Positions 32,568 through 40,625 of a DNA stretch of 64,000 nucleotides are shown here, piece by piece. Position 1 is the stretch's first letter; each line of letters opens with the position of its first letter. Location: the NCBI GenBank assembly GCA_947623305.1, contig CANQGQ010000001.1, positions 358,223 through 422,222 on the forward strand, in the 5' to 3' direction. The notes under the pieces were generated by a model. That model was not told the origin of the DNA. It did no database searches and was given only the letters and a program-made list of their open reading frames with translations. The DNA comes from an uncultured Alistipes sp. (GTDB taxonomy: Bacteria > Bacteroidota > Bacteroidia > Bacteroidales > Rikenellaceae). The position numbers and the translations under genes were made by a program.

Positions 32568-33872
32568 TTAAAGAAGATCCACTAAACGCACATTCTCTTG
32601 CGATTCGCGAGCCCCCTCTTTCAACCGCTCCAATTCGCAATCGACCCGCGCCAGATCGGGTGTCGTCGCGAAATCGAAACGCATCTGTCCGCAATGCTCC
32701 ACCGCCTCCAAGATGCCGTAGACGGTCAACTTCGAAATCTCGTGCGCCGGCATATAGGCTACTTCCCGCTCGTCATCTCCGTCCCGCACGGCGATCAACT
32801 GTCCGGCCTGCACCAATTGGAACAGCACATCGTTCACGATACGGGTCGGCAGCCCGAGCCGTTCGCGAATGGCATCGGCCGGATAGGCTCCGCCCTGGTC
32901 CCGAAAATTCCGCACCACGAGCACCATCGTCGCCAAAAGGATTTTCCGCCGCTGGTCGTAGCTGACGAGCAGCGATTCGCGTTCCTCGCCGAAACGGGCG
33001 ACATTCTGATAGGCGAACGACAATTCGCCGCCGAACAGCAGAATCTGCCACGACGTCTGCAACCAGATCAACAGCAACGGCAGCGCGACGAAACTGCCGT
33101 AAATGGCATTGTAGGAGGTCATCCAGCGTTGCAGATAGACATAGCCCCACTGGAACAGCAGGAAGAACGTTCCGGCGACGATGCCGGCCATCATCGCACT
33201 GCCGATGCGCACCTTGGCGTTGGGAATAATCAAGTAGAGCAGCGTGAACATCACCCAGAATACCAGCAGCGAAGCCGACCGCAGCAAAAGCGTATGATAC
33301 CACCGCCCGTCCATCCCGAACAGCTCCTGCGCATAGCTGCCCACGGCATTGGCGATGATCCAAAGGATCGGCACGATCAACACCACCGCAAGGTAATCGG
33401 TATACTGACGGGCGATGCTGCGTTCGACCTTGACCTCCCAGATGTTGTTGAAGGCATTTTCGATGGAGCTGAAGACCTTGATGACGGCCCAAAAGAGCAT
33501 CAACAGAGCCACGGCCGCCACGATACCGCCCTGCGTACGGGCGAGCGCCCGTTCGGCGAATCCGACCACGTAGTCGATGATCTCGGGATTCTGCGGAAAG
33601 AGGCCGTAGAGGTTGCCGATCAACCGGTCGGCCAACCCGAACCCCTTGACGATGGCGAACACCACGGCGATGATGGGCACCAACGACATCAACGTATAAT
33701 AAGTAAGGGCCGCCGACCGCACCATCGTACCGTGCTCGACCAGTCCGCGGGCCGTATAGAACCACAGCCGATACTGACGCACCAACCAGCGGGCCACCGG
33801 ATTATGCCACTCGCGCAGGTCGAGTTTGAAAATCGTGTCGGTGAAATAGACCCATAATTTTTTCAGCTCCAT
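32568..33872 (-). CDS. YihY/BrkB family membrane protein
   Basis: A 434-residue inner-membrane protein of the YihY/BrkB family (once called RNase BN). About six helices lie in the first 300 residues, including LTYYTLMSLVPIIAVVFAIV and a late YNAIYGSFVALPLLLIWLQT, both typical of the family. A C-terminal soluble part of about 130 residues resembles a winged-helix-like domain (IRERLGLPTRIVNDVLFQLV), as in many Bacteroidota members. The function is unresolved; transport of small molecules has been suggested for relatives. Confidence 0.88.
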   Translation of the reverse strand: MELKKLWVYFTDTIFKLDLREWHNPVARWLVRQYRLWFYTARGLVEHGTMVRSAALTYYTLMSLVPIIAVVFAIVKGFGLADRLIGNLYGLFPQNPEIIDYVVGFAERALARTQGGIVAAVALLMLFWAVIKVFSSIENAFNNIWEVKVERSIARQYTDYLAVVLIVPILWIIANAVGSYAQELFGMDGRWYHTLLLRSASLLVFWVMFTLLYLIIPNAKVRIGSAMMAGIVAGTFFLLFQWGYVYLQRWMTSYNAIYGSFVALPLLLIWLQTSWQILLFGGELSFAYQNVARFGEERESLLVSYDQRRKILLATMVLVVRNFRDQGGAYPADAIRERLGLPTRIVNDVLFQLVQAGQLIAVRDGDDEREVAYMPAHEISKLTVYGILEAVEHCGQMRFDFATTPDLARVDCELERLKEGARESQENVRLVDLL

Positions 33873-33894
33873 AATTTTTTATTCGCGATTGTAT

Positions 33895-33970
33895 ACTTTC
33901 TTGTACCAGCGTTTTCCGAATCCGGCCGCTGTTCTTCGCGGCTTTTGGCCGCGTATGCACCCTTTCAACC
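33895..33970. repeat. Degenerate family-A-like repeat
   Basis: CGCGGCTTTTGGCCGCG followed by TATGCACCC resembles the family-A centre (CGCGGCTTCGCCGCG, TATGCAGG). The flanks are poorly conserved. Confidence 0.4.
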
Positions 33971-35128
33971 CTACTCGCCAGACTTGCTAATAAATAGTAC
34001 CCAATAATCGTTGCCGATTCGGGTGAATGCCAGCCGCAGATCATCGCCCGAGCGCACGCCCAGACGACGCATCAACTCCTCCTGACCGAGCGGGAAATCG
34101 CGTTTGAGGATTTCAACGCGACGGCCTTTCAGTTCGCGTTTCAGCCGCCGCGGATCGAACGGTTCGATGCGTTCGACGGGCAGCAGACGCACCAACGGAT
34201 CCTCGAACGCATCGGCCGCGAACCCGAAGCCGTTTTCGCTCCAGATGTCTGCCTTGCCCGCCAATCGCAGACGGGCCAACCGAGCCTTGCGCAAGGCGAC
34301 ATCGGGCAACGCGAGCCAACGGTAACGCGCCGGTTCGAACCGCTCGGGCAAAGCCGGCGAAGGGATGCCGTACGGTACCGCAAAACGGCCGCGGCCGACT
34401 GCCTCGGCAACGATTTCCGGTTCCGCCCCGTCGGCATAGACCACCACCTCTTTGCATTCGTCGCCGACCGAGAGCACCTCCACACGGCACGGCCCGAAGA
34501 TGCGAAACGCCTCGTCGACATCGAACAACGGCGAATTTTTCACGCACAGCCGCGGCGCCACGTCGCGCAATCGGGGCAGCAGCGCCACCACGTCGGGCGA
34601 ACAATCCTCCATTCGCACCAACTTCCGTCCGTCGGCGCCGCGCCGGTCGGGATCGGCATAAATCCAATCGAAATGCAGGCCCTCGCGCTGCAGGAACTCC
34701 TCGGCCGAACTGTTGACCACCTCGATGTTCGCGACGCCCAATCGGGAAAAATTCTCCGTTGCGACCGCTACCAGCACGGGGTCGCGTTCGAGGGTCGTTA
34801 CGCGATGGAACCGCCGGCTCAACGCCCAAGCGTCGACGCCCAATCCGCACGTAAGGTCGAGTACCCGATCGCCTTCGATGCGTTTGCAGAGCGCGCACCC
34901 TTCGCTCGAAGCCTGTTCGAAAGCGCGGGGCGGCAGGATGCACCGTGCGGCGGCGAACGTCGGCAGCTTATGCCGCGCCCGTTCCAGATACTTGACCTGC
35001 GTGGCAACGGAACGGGCATGAGGAATGTGGCTGTCGAGCGCCACTTCCAACGGATCGCGTCCGCACGCCGCGTCGATCGCCCGCCGCACCTCCGGCAGCA
35101 GCAACGTATCGAACTCCTCCCGCTCCAA
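33971..35128 (-). CDS. SAM-dependent methyltransferase with THUMP-like domain
   Basis: A 385-residue class I methyltransferase. The SAM-binding motif I is VLDLTCGLGVDAWALSRRF (about 88-106), motif II is TTLERDP, and the IYADPDRRG stretch (about 156-164) takes the place of motif IV. The C-terminal part matches the THUMP-like domain of Bacteroidota homologues (LKRDFPLGQEELMRRLGVRS). An RNA target is likely but unproven. The last residues (WVLFISKSGE) run through a TTTATTAG motif. The ROK gene upstream ends 9 bp before the start. Confidence 0.85.
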   Translation of the reverse strand: MEREEFDTLLLPEVRRAIDAACGRDPLEVALDSHIPHARSVATQVKYLERARHKLPTFAAARCILPPRAFEQASSEGCALCKRIEGDRVLDLTCGLGVDAWALSRRFHRVTTLERDPVLVAVATENFSRLGVANIEVVNSSAEEFLQREGLHFDWIYADPDRRGADGRKLVRMEDCSPDVVALLPRLRDVAPRLCVKNSPLFDVDEAFRIFGPCRVEVLSVGDECKEVVVYADGAEPEIVAEAVGRGRFAVPYGIPSPALPERFEPARYRWLALPDVALRKARLARLRLAGKADIWSENGFGFAADAFEDPLVRLLPVERIEPFDPRRLKRELKGRRVEILKRDFPLGQEELMRRLGVRSGDDLRLAFTRIGNDYWVLFISKSGE

Positions 35129-35137
35129 CGTTCAAAT

Positions 35138-36142
35138 TCAGACCTCGGCCGACTGCCAGATCAACGCCGAAGCGCCGAGAATCGCGGCATTCTTACCCTG
35201 GATACCGCTCGGCAACAATTTTACCTTGTTCTTGAAAAGGAACAGCATGTTCTCTTCCATGTACCACTGCGTCGGTTCGAAAAGGAGCTTGCCCGCCTTC
35301 GACAGACCGCCGAAGAGGAAAATCGCCTCGGGCGACGTTACCGTAACCACATTGGCCAAAGCGCGTCCCAACATTTCGCCCGTATAGCGGAACGCTTCCT
35401 TGGCGACGGGATCGCCCTGCTCGGCAGCGACCGAAATCATCGAGGAATCGAAATCGGCGAAGGGGATGTCGCGCAGTTTGCTGGGCGCCGTCATGGTCGC
35501 CATCAGCTCGAAAGCCGTGCGTTTGATGCCCGTGGCCGAGACATAGGCTTCCAGGCAGCCGCGCCGTCCGCAACCGCATTCGCGGCCGTTCCGCTCCACG
35601 CAGATATGGCCCAACTCGCCCGCGAAACCGTCGTGTCCGTAGATCATTTCGCCGTTGGCCACGAATCCCGATCCGAGCCCCGTGCCGAGCGTAATCATAA
35701 TGAAATCACGCATGCCCTTGGCATTGCCGAAGATCATTTCGCCGAGCGTAGCGGCATTGGCGTCGTTGGTGATGAGGGTCTTCACCCCATCGAAACGTTT
35801 CGAAATATCATCGGCCAAATGAAACAACCGACGGGTCTCCCCGCTGTCGGAATCCCCTTCGTGGAGCTTCCACAGATTGGGCGGGGTTTCGATCGTCCCG
35901 TTGTGATAATTGGCGTTGGGGGCGCCGATGCCGATGCCGGCCAATTCGTAATCGAACGACAGACTGTCGGCCAACGTGTGCATCGACCGGCACAAATCCT
36001 CCACATAAGCGGGATAATCTTCCACATAGGGATACTTCTTGGTCGAGATGACCGATTCGGCATAGAGATCGCCGTTTTCGTCCACGAGACCGAAGGCCGT
36101 GTTGATGCCGCCAATGTCGACACCGAGCGCGAGCTTTTTCAT
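35138..36142 (-). CDS. ROK family sugar kinase (glucokinase-like)
   Basis: A 334-residue ROK protein without a DNA-binding domain, so a kinase rather than a repressor. It has the phosphate loop GVDIGGINTAFGLV (7-20), catalytic Asp in TNDANAATLGE (Asp127), the second phosphate motif TLGTGLGSGFV (152-161) and the zinc motif with His179 and CGCGRRGC (189-196). Glucose is the likely substrate. The start at 36142 follows TTAATAAAAGA; the open frame reaches 35 codons further but lacks homology. It is divergent from the prenyl synthase. Confidence 0.9.
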   Translation of the reverse strand: MKKLALGVDIGGINTAFGLVDENGDLYAESVISTKKYPYVEDYPAYVEDLCRSMHTLADSLSFDYELAGIGIGAPNANYHNGTIETPPNLWKLHEGDSDSGETRRLFHLADDISKRFDGVKTLITNDANAATLGEMIFGNAKGMRDFIMITLGTGLGSGFVANGEMIYGHDGFAGELGHICVERNGRECGCGRRGCLEAYVSATGIKRTAFELMATMTAPSKLRDIPFADFDSSMISVAAEQGDPVAKEAFRYTGEMLGRALANVVTVTSPEAIFLFGGLSKAGKLLFEPTQWYMEENMLFLFKNKVKLLPSGIQGKNAAILGASALIWQSAEV

Positions 36143-36244
36143 TCTTTTATTAATTATGTTGTTGTTCTTATGTGTGTTATCGAAATAGGGCCTCCGAGCG
36201 AACTTTCCGCCGGACATTCCTGCCGCAAGGATACATATTCTTGC

Positions 36245-36252
36245 CAAAGTTA
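36245..36252 (-). promoter_or_regulatory. -7 element for the ROK kinase
   Basis: TAACTTTG on the minus strand; it directly abuts a TTAATAAAAA copy. Confidence 0.5.
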
Positions 36253-36283
36253 ATAAAAATTCGGCTACACCGAAATTTTTTCC

Positions 36284-36291
36284 TATTTTTG
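36284..36291 (+). promoter_or_regulatory. -7 element for the prenyl synthase
   Basis: TATTTTTG fits TAnnTTTG, 34 bp before the start at 36326. Confidence 0.55.
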
Positions 36292-36325
36292 AGGGCGATT
36301 AGGCTTTCCATAACCCATTCCCGTC

Positions 36326-37297
36326 ATGCAAACCAACGAACAACTGCTTGCGGCCATCGAGAATTACCTGGCCCAATGCGAATCGCCGGCCGAACCCGAA
36401 CGGCTCTATGCTCCGATCACCTATTCGATGGCCGGCGGCGGCAAACGCCTGCGGCCGATGCTCGTGCTGCTGGCCTGCGGGCTCTACACCGACGACATCC
36501 GGCCGGCACTGCCTGCGGCCGCTGCCGTGGAGACGTTCCACAACTTCACCCTGTTGCACGACGACATCATGGATCATGCCGCCATGCGCCGCGGCAAGCC
36601 CTCAGTATTCGCCAAATGGGGCCAAAACGCCGCCATTCTCTCGGGCGATGCCATGCTCATCTGCGCCTATCGGCTATTGACCCAAAGTCCCGAAACGCAA
36701 CTCCCCGAATTGCTGAAAGTCTTCAACGAAATGGCCCTCCAGGTGTGCGAGGGGCAGCAGTACGACATGGATTTCGAAAGCAAACCGAAGGTCTCGGTGG
36801 TCGAATACATGCACATGATCGAACTGAAAACATCGGTCTTGCTGGCCGGATCGACGGTCATCGGGGCCCTGCTGGGCGGAGCGCCGGAGGAGGATCTGCG
36901 CAAGCTGCGCCGGTTCGCCACCGAACTGGGGTTAGCTTTCCAGTTGCAGGACGATCTGTTGGACAGCTACGGCGACGAACGCTTGGGCAAGGCCATCGGC
37001 GGCGACATCCTCGAAGGCAAAAAGACCTATCTGATGATTACAGCCATGAGCCATGCCGACGAACCCGATCGCGAAGTGCTGCGTTCGACGGCGAAGAACC
37101 CGAAACTGACCGACGCCGAAAAGATCGCCGCGGTCAAAGCCGTATACGACCGATACGACATTCCGCGTCTGACCGAACAGCAGATTTCGGTGCGGTTCGA
37201 TCGAGCCTTGGCCTTGCTGGACACGCTGACAGCCGATCCGCAGCGCGTCCGCCAGCTCAAAGAGTTTTCCAAAAGCCTGTTAGGGCGTTTTTATTAG
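36326..37297 (+). CDS. Polyprenyl diphosphate synthase (short-chain type likely)
   Basis: A 323-residue trans-prenyltransferase that condenses isopentenyl diphosphate units for quinone, carotenoid or undecaprenyl precursors. Both aspartate-rich motifs are present: LLHDDIMDHA (Asp79-Asp83) and QLQDDLLDSYGD (Asp209-Asp213), with GGGKRLRP (37-44) for diphosphate binding. A phenylalanine five residues before the first motif (FTLLHDD) suggests a short product such as FPP or GGPP, an inference. The C-terminus LLGRFY ends in a TTTTTATTAG motif. Confidence 0.92.
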   Translation: MQTNEQLLAAIENYLAQCESPAEPERLYAPITYSMAGGGKRLRPMLVLLACGLYTDDIRPALPAAAAVETFHNFTLLHDDIMDHAAMRRGKPSVFAKWGQNAAILSGDAMLICAYRLLTQSPETQLPELLKVFNEMALQVCEGQQYDMDFESKPKVSVVEYMHMIELKTSVLLAGSTVIGALLGGAPEEDLRKLRRFATELGLAFQLQDDLLDSYGDERLGKAIGGDILEGKKTYLMITAMSHADEPDREVLRSTAKNPKLTDAEKIAAVKAVYDRYDIPRLTEQQISVRFDRALALLDTLTADPQRVRQLKEFSKSLLGRFY

Positions 37298-37435
37298 GGC
37301 TACGGGCGGTCATCGGGATTCGGACGAAGAGGAAGCGCCCCGACCTAATTCAAAATTAGGCAGTGATTCTTCGAGCCGCGCGGACCGCAGTCTTCGGCCC
37401 GAAAATAGTTGGGGCGGAAAAATACAACACGAAAA

Positions 37436-38683
37436 ATGCAACGCAAAGATATCGAAATCATGGCGCCCGTCGGGTCTTACGAGGCGCTGGCGGCGGCCAT
37501 TCAGGCCGGAGCCGATTCGGTCTATTTCGGCGTCGGCAAGCTGAACATGCGTTCGGCGTCGGCAGCCAACTTCACACTCGACGACCTCGCCCGCATCGTC
37601 CGCACCGCCCATGACGCAGGCATCAAAGCCTACCTCACGGTCAACACCATCGTCTACGAGGACGAAATGGCCACCGTGCACGAGATCATCGACTGCGCCC
37701 GTCGCGAAGGGGTCGACGCCATCATCGCCACCGACTTGGCGGCCATCCTCTACGCCCGCCGCATCGGACAGGAGGTGCACATCTCGACCCAAAGCAACAT
37801 CTCCAACTCCGAAGCCGTGCGCTTCTTCGCCCAGTGGGCCGATACGGTCGTGCTGGCCCGCGAACTGACCCTCGAGCAGGTCGCCGCCATCCATCGCGAA
37901 ATCGTCGAGAACGACATCCGCGGGCCGCGCGGCGAGTTGGTCGAAATCGAGATGTTCGCCCACGGCGCACTCTGCATGTCCATTTCGGGCAAATGTTACC
38001 TTTCGTTGTACGAGACCAACTGCTCGGCCAACCGCGGTGCCTGCCGCCAGCTCTGCCGCCGCAAATACACCGTGCGCGACAAGGAGACGGGGGCCGAACT
38101 CGACGTCGATGGGCAATACGTCCTGTCGCCCAAAGACTTATGCACGATCGACTTTCTCGACAAGATGATCGCCGCCGGCGTCCGGGTGCTGAAAATCGAG
38201 GGGCGCGCCCGCGGTGCGGAGTACGTGAAACGGGTCGTCGAAACCTACGACGAAGCCCTGCGAGCCATCGAAGCGGGCACCTATACGCCCGAAGCAGCTG
38301 CCGGATACAAAGAACGGCTGCGAACGGTTTTCAATCGCGGATTTTGGGAGGGCTACTATGCCGGACGTCCGGTCGTGGAGCACAGTCCGGGCTACGGTTC
38401 GTCGGCCACGCGGCGCAAAGTCTATGTCGGCAAGGTAACGAATTTCTACAAAAAAATTTCGGTCGCCGAAGTGTCGGTCGAAGCGGCTCCGCTGGCTGTG
38501 GGCGATGCGATTTTCTTCATGGGCCCCACGACGGGGGTCGTCGAACAACAGCTGGAAGAGCTGCACGGCCCCGACGGCGCCGAAGTTGCCAGCGTCGTGC
38601 AAGGCCAACGCTGCGCCATCCGCACCCACGAATTGGTTCGTCGTGGCGACCAACTTTTTATTAGTGCGGTAGACCGTCGTTGA
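37436..38683 (+). CDS. U32 family peptidase-like protein (tRNA/rRNA hydroxylation type)
   Basis: A 415-residue member of the U32 family, annotated as peptidase but including TrhP- and RlhA-like proteins that act on RNA with prephenate. The N-terminal half is a TIM-like barrel (IMAPVGSYEALAAAIQAGAD, YFGVGKLNMRS). The cysteine cluster YETNCSANRGACRQLCRRKY (about 194-213) fits the iron-sulfur or metal site of the family, with VKIEGRARGAEYVK after it. The start at 37436 (MQRKDIEIMAPVG) is preferred over one nine codons upstream. The last residues (LFISAVDRR) are encoded in TTTTTATTAG-bearing spacer DNA. Confidence 0.9.
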   Translation: MQRKDIEIMAPVGSYEALAAAIQAGADSVYFGVGKLNMRSASAANFTLDDLARIVRTAHDAGIKAYLTVNTIVYEDEMATVHEIIDCARREGVDAIIATDLAAILYARRIGQEVHISTQSNISNSEAVRFFAQWADTVVLARELTLEQVAAIHREIVENDIRGPRGELVEIEMFAHGALCMSISGKCYLSLYETNCSANRGACRQLCRRKYTVRDKETGAELDVDGQYVLSPKDLCTIDFLDKMIAAGVRVLKIEGRARGAEYVKRVVETYDEALRAIEAGTYTPEAAAGYKERLRTVFNRGFWEGYYAGRPVVEHSPGYGSSATRRKVYVGKVTNFYKKISVAEVSVEAAPLAVGDAIFFMGPTTGVVEQQLEELHGPDGAEVASVVQGQRCAIRTHELVRRGDQLFISAVDRR

Positions 38684-38763
38684 GCTTACAACCGTCATTT
38701 TCGCTGCCGGCCCGTTTGAACGGGGCCGCTTTTGAAAGCGGCGGGCCCAGTTAATAAAAAAGT
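38655..38763. repeat. Family-C element bounded by inverted TTTTTATTA ends
   Basis: Begins TTTTTATTAGTGCGGTAGAC inside the U32 gene. It holds a diverged core (CATTTTCGCTGCCGGCCC), the palindromes CCCGTTTGAACGGGG and CCGCTTTTGAAAGCGG, and ends CCAGTTAATAAAAAA. The outer ends are inverted copies, as in the 9122-9243 element. Confidence 0.7.
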
Positions 38764-38789
38764 ACCTTTGGGCAACAAAGGTACTTTTT
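38755..38789 (+). terminator. Terminator after the U32 gene
   Basis: AAAAAAGTACCTTT pairs perfectly with AAAGGTACTTTTTT around a seven-base loop; the left arm shares bases with a TTAATAAAAAA motif. Confidence 0.85.
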
Positions 38790-38903
38790 TGGGCGTGGGG
38801 CTGTTGCTTATTTAAGCTGTTAAGGGTATCCTACGACCTGTATTCATTGAATAAGTTTTCGGCACCACGCTTTCTTTTTGTAAACATCCTTATTATTCAG
38901 GCA

Positions 38904-38933
38904 TAAAAAAAGCGGGCAAATCACTCAACCCGC
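38904..38933 (-). terminator. Terminator of the ncRNA
   Basis: GCGGG (38929-38933 on the minus strand) pairs with CCCGC (38912-38916) and is followed by eight T. Confidence 0.72.
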
Positions 38934-39077
38934 AATCGAGGCCTTGGACTGCCCTGTAAGAAGATTGAAGAAATGCCCGCGCTGAAAAACAGCGCGAGCA
39001 TCAACCTTTTTCTTCTTACCGGCTCGAAATGTCCAAGTTTCGATTGCAGAAGAAAAGCTGATGCGCTTTCAATATGT
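38904..39077 (-). ncRNA. Rod-shaped small RNA, 6S RNA candidate
   Basis: A consensus promoter (39084-39116) and a terminator (38904-38933) delimit about 174 nt. Inside is one long interrupted hairpin. The outer helix pairs TCGATTGC (39040-39047) with GCAATCGA (38932-38939) and GTCCAA with TTGGAC. An asymmetric central bubble follows. The inner helix pairs TCTTCTTAC (39011-39019) with GTAAGAAGA (38956-38964), and the tip is a seven-bp hairpin (38978-38996). A long rod with a central bubble is the 6S RNA plan. Size and promoter strength fit, but no family match could be run. Confidence 0.65.
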
Positions 39078-39083
39078 CTGGGA

Positions 39084-39116
39084 CAAAGATACGAAAATCG
39101 AGCGCAAAAATGCAAA
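39084..39116 (-). promoter_or_regulatory. Promoter of the ncRNA
   Basis: On the minus strand TTTG (39113-39116), a 21-base spacer and TATCTTTG (39084-39091) match the consensus. Confidence 0.8.
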
Positions 39117-39198
39117 CTTGTTTGCAATTTTTGCCGAGGCGAAGTATCTTCGGCGTAGCTAAAGATAGGAAAAATCGAGCGTAAAAACAAATTTTTTG

Positions 39199-39206
39199 TA
39201 ACTTTG
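39199..39206 (+). promoter_or_regulatory. -7 element for pgk
   Basis: TAACTTTG fits TAnnTTTG, 87 bp before the start codon. No clear -33 box is seen. Confidence 0.5.
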
Positions 39207-39293
39207 TCGGTCGAAGCATGTACTTTGCAGCATGGAGTTCGACAATAGTCAATCACCAACGCTCAATAGAAATTCAACAAAATTAATAAGTGT

Positions 39294-40556
39294 ATGGCAA
39301 CAATCGAAAATTATGATTTCAAGGGCAAACGCGCCATCATCCGCGTGGATTTCAATGTGCCCCTCAACGAACAGGGCGTCGTAACGGACAACACCCGCAT
39401 CCGGGCAGCCGTTCCCACCATCAAGAAGGTGCTTGCAGCCGGCGGTTCGGCGATTCTCATGTCGCACCTCGGTCGTCCCAAAAAGAATCCCGATCCGAAA
39501 TACTCGTTGAGCCAGATCGTCGGGGCCGTCGAGGAGGCGCTCGGCACGAAGGTCGCTTTCGCAGGCGACTGCATGGGCGAGAAAGCCGCCGAAATGGCCA
39601 AGAATCTGAAGCCCGGCGAGGTGATGCTGCTCGAGAACCTGCGTTTCTACGCCGAGGAGGAGGGCAAACCCCGCGACCTGAAAGAAGGCCTCTCGAAAGA
39701 GGAGGAGAAGGCGGCGAAAGCGGCTTTCAAAAAGGGCCCACAAAAAGAATTCGCCAAGAAGCTGGCATCGTATGCCGACTGTTACATTAACGACGCATTC
39801 GGCACGGCGCACCGCAAACACGCATCGACCTACGTCATCGCCGAGTTCTTCCCGCACGACAAGATGTTCGGTTATCTGATGGAGAAAGAGGTGAAGGCGA
39901 TTTCGTCGTTGATGGAAAAGCCCGCCCATCCGTTCTGCGCCATCATCGGCGGGTCGAAGGTCTCGACCAAGATCGGCGTCATCAAGGCCCTCATCGAGAA
40001 GGTCGATTCGATCGTCATCGGCGGCGGCATGACCTACACGTTCGCTGCCGCACAGGGCGGCAAGGTCGGCAACTCGATCTGCGAACCCGACATGTTCCCC
40101 GTGGCGCTCGAAATTCTGGAACTGGCCAAAAAGAAGGGTGTTGAGTTGGTCATGTCGCCCGACGCACTGATTGCCGACAAGTTCGCGCAGGATGCCAATA
40201 CGAAGGATGCTCCGGCCGACAACATCCCCGATGGTTGGGAGGGTGTCGATATCGCCGAGCAGGGCAAAAAGGCCTTCCGCGAGCACATCCTCGGCTGCAA
40301 GACGATCCTTTGGAACGGGCCCGTCGGCGTTTTCGAGATCGACAAGTTCGCAACCGGTTCGCGCGAAGTGGCCGAAGCGATCGCCGAAGCGACTTCGAAA
40401 GGAGCCTATTCGCTCATCGGCGGCGGCGACTCGGTGGCCTGCATCAACAAATTCGGACTGGCCGACAAGGTGTCGTACATCTCGACCGGCGGCGGCGCGC
40501 TGCTGGAATACATCGAGTTCGGCGACCTGCCCGGTGTAGCGGCCATCCGCGACTAA
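39294..40556 (+). CDS. pgk: Phosphoglycerate kinase
   Basis: A 420-residue glycolytic kinase that makes ATP from 1,3-bisphosphoglycerate. Visible sites are the N-domain [21 protein letters not shown], the hinge and nucleotide site [23 protein letters not shown] and the C-terminal GGGDSVA. It is a little longer than the 390-400 usual, owing to a charged segment at about 120-145 ([20 protein letters not shown]). The start is preceded by AATTAATAAGTGT. A GC-rich hairpin follows the gene at 40564-40587. Confidence 0.98.
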   Translation: MATIENYDFKGKRAIIRVDFNVPLNEQGVVTDNTRIRAAVPTIKKVLAAGGSAILMSHLGRPKKNPDPKYSLSQIVGAVEEALGTKVAFAGDCMGEKAAEMAKNLKPGEVMLLENLRFYAEEEGKPRDLKEGLSKEEEKAAKAAFKKGPQKEFAKKLASYADCYINDAFGTAHRKHASTYVIAEFFPHDKMFGYLMEKEVKAISSLMEKPAHPFCAIIGGSKVSTKIGVIKALIEKVDSIVIGGGMTYTFAAAQGGKVGNSICEPDMFPVALEILELAKKKGVELVMSPDALIADKFAQDANTKDAPADNIPDGWEGVDIAEQGKKAFREHILGCKTILWNGPVGVFEIDKFATGSREVAEAIAEATSKGAYSLIGGGDSVACINKFGLADKVSYISTGGGALLEYIEFGDLPGVAAIRD

Positions 40557-40563
40557 TCCTCGA

Positions 40564-40587
40564 GCGGGGCGTTCGTGAACGCCCCGC
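40564..40587 (+). terminator. Hairpin after pgk
   Basis: An 11-bp perfect GC-rich stem with a very tight loop but no T-run. It may be a weak terminator or a 3' stabiliser. Confidence 0.5.
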
Positions 40588-40625
40588 ACCAAACTTAATC
40601 AGAAGTACCAGTTGTTAATAAAAAC

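Larger units (their letters stand above)
38684..39293. other. Intergenic region with repeat, terminator and minus-strand ncRNA
   Basis: About 610 bp. It has a family-C element, a terminator, roughly 110 bp with nothing recognised (38790-38900), then the ncRNA gene on the minus strand and the pgk promoter. Confidence 0.7.
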
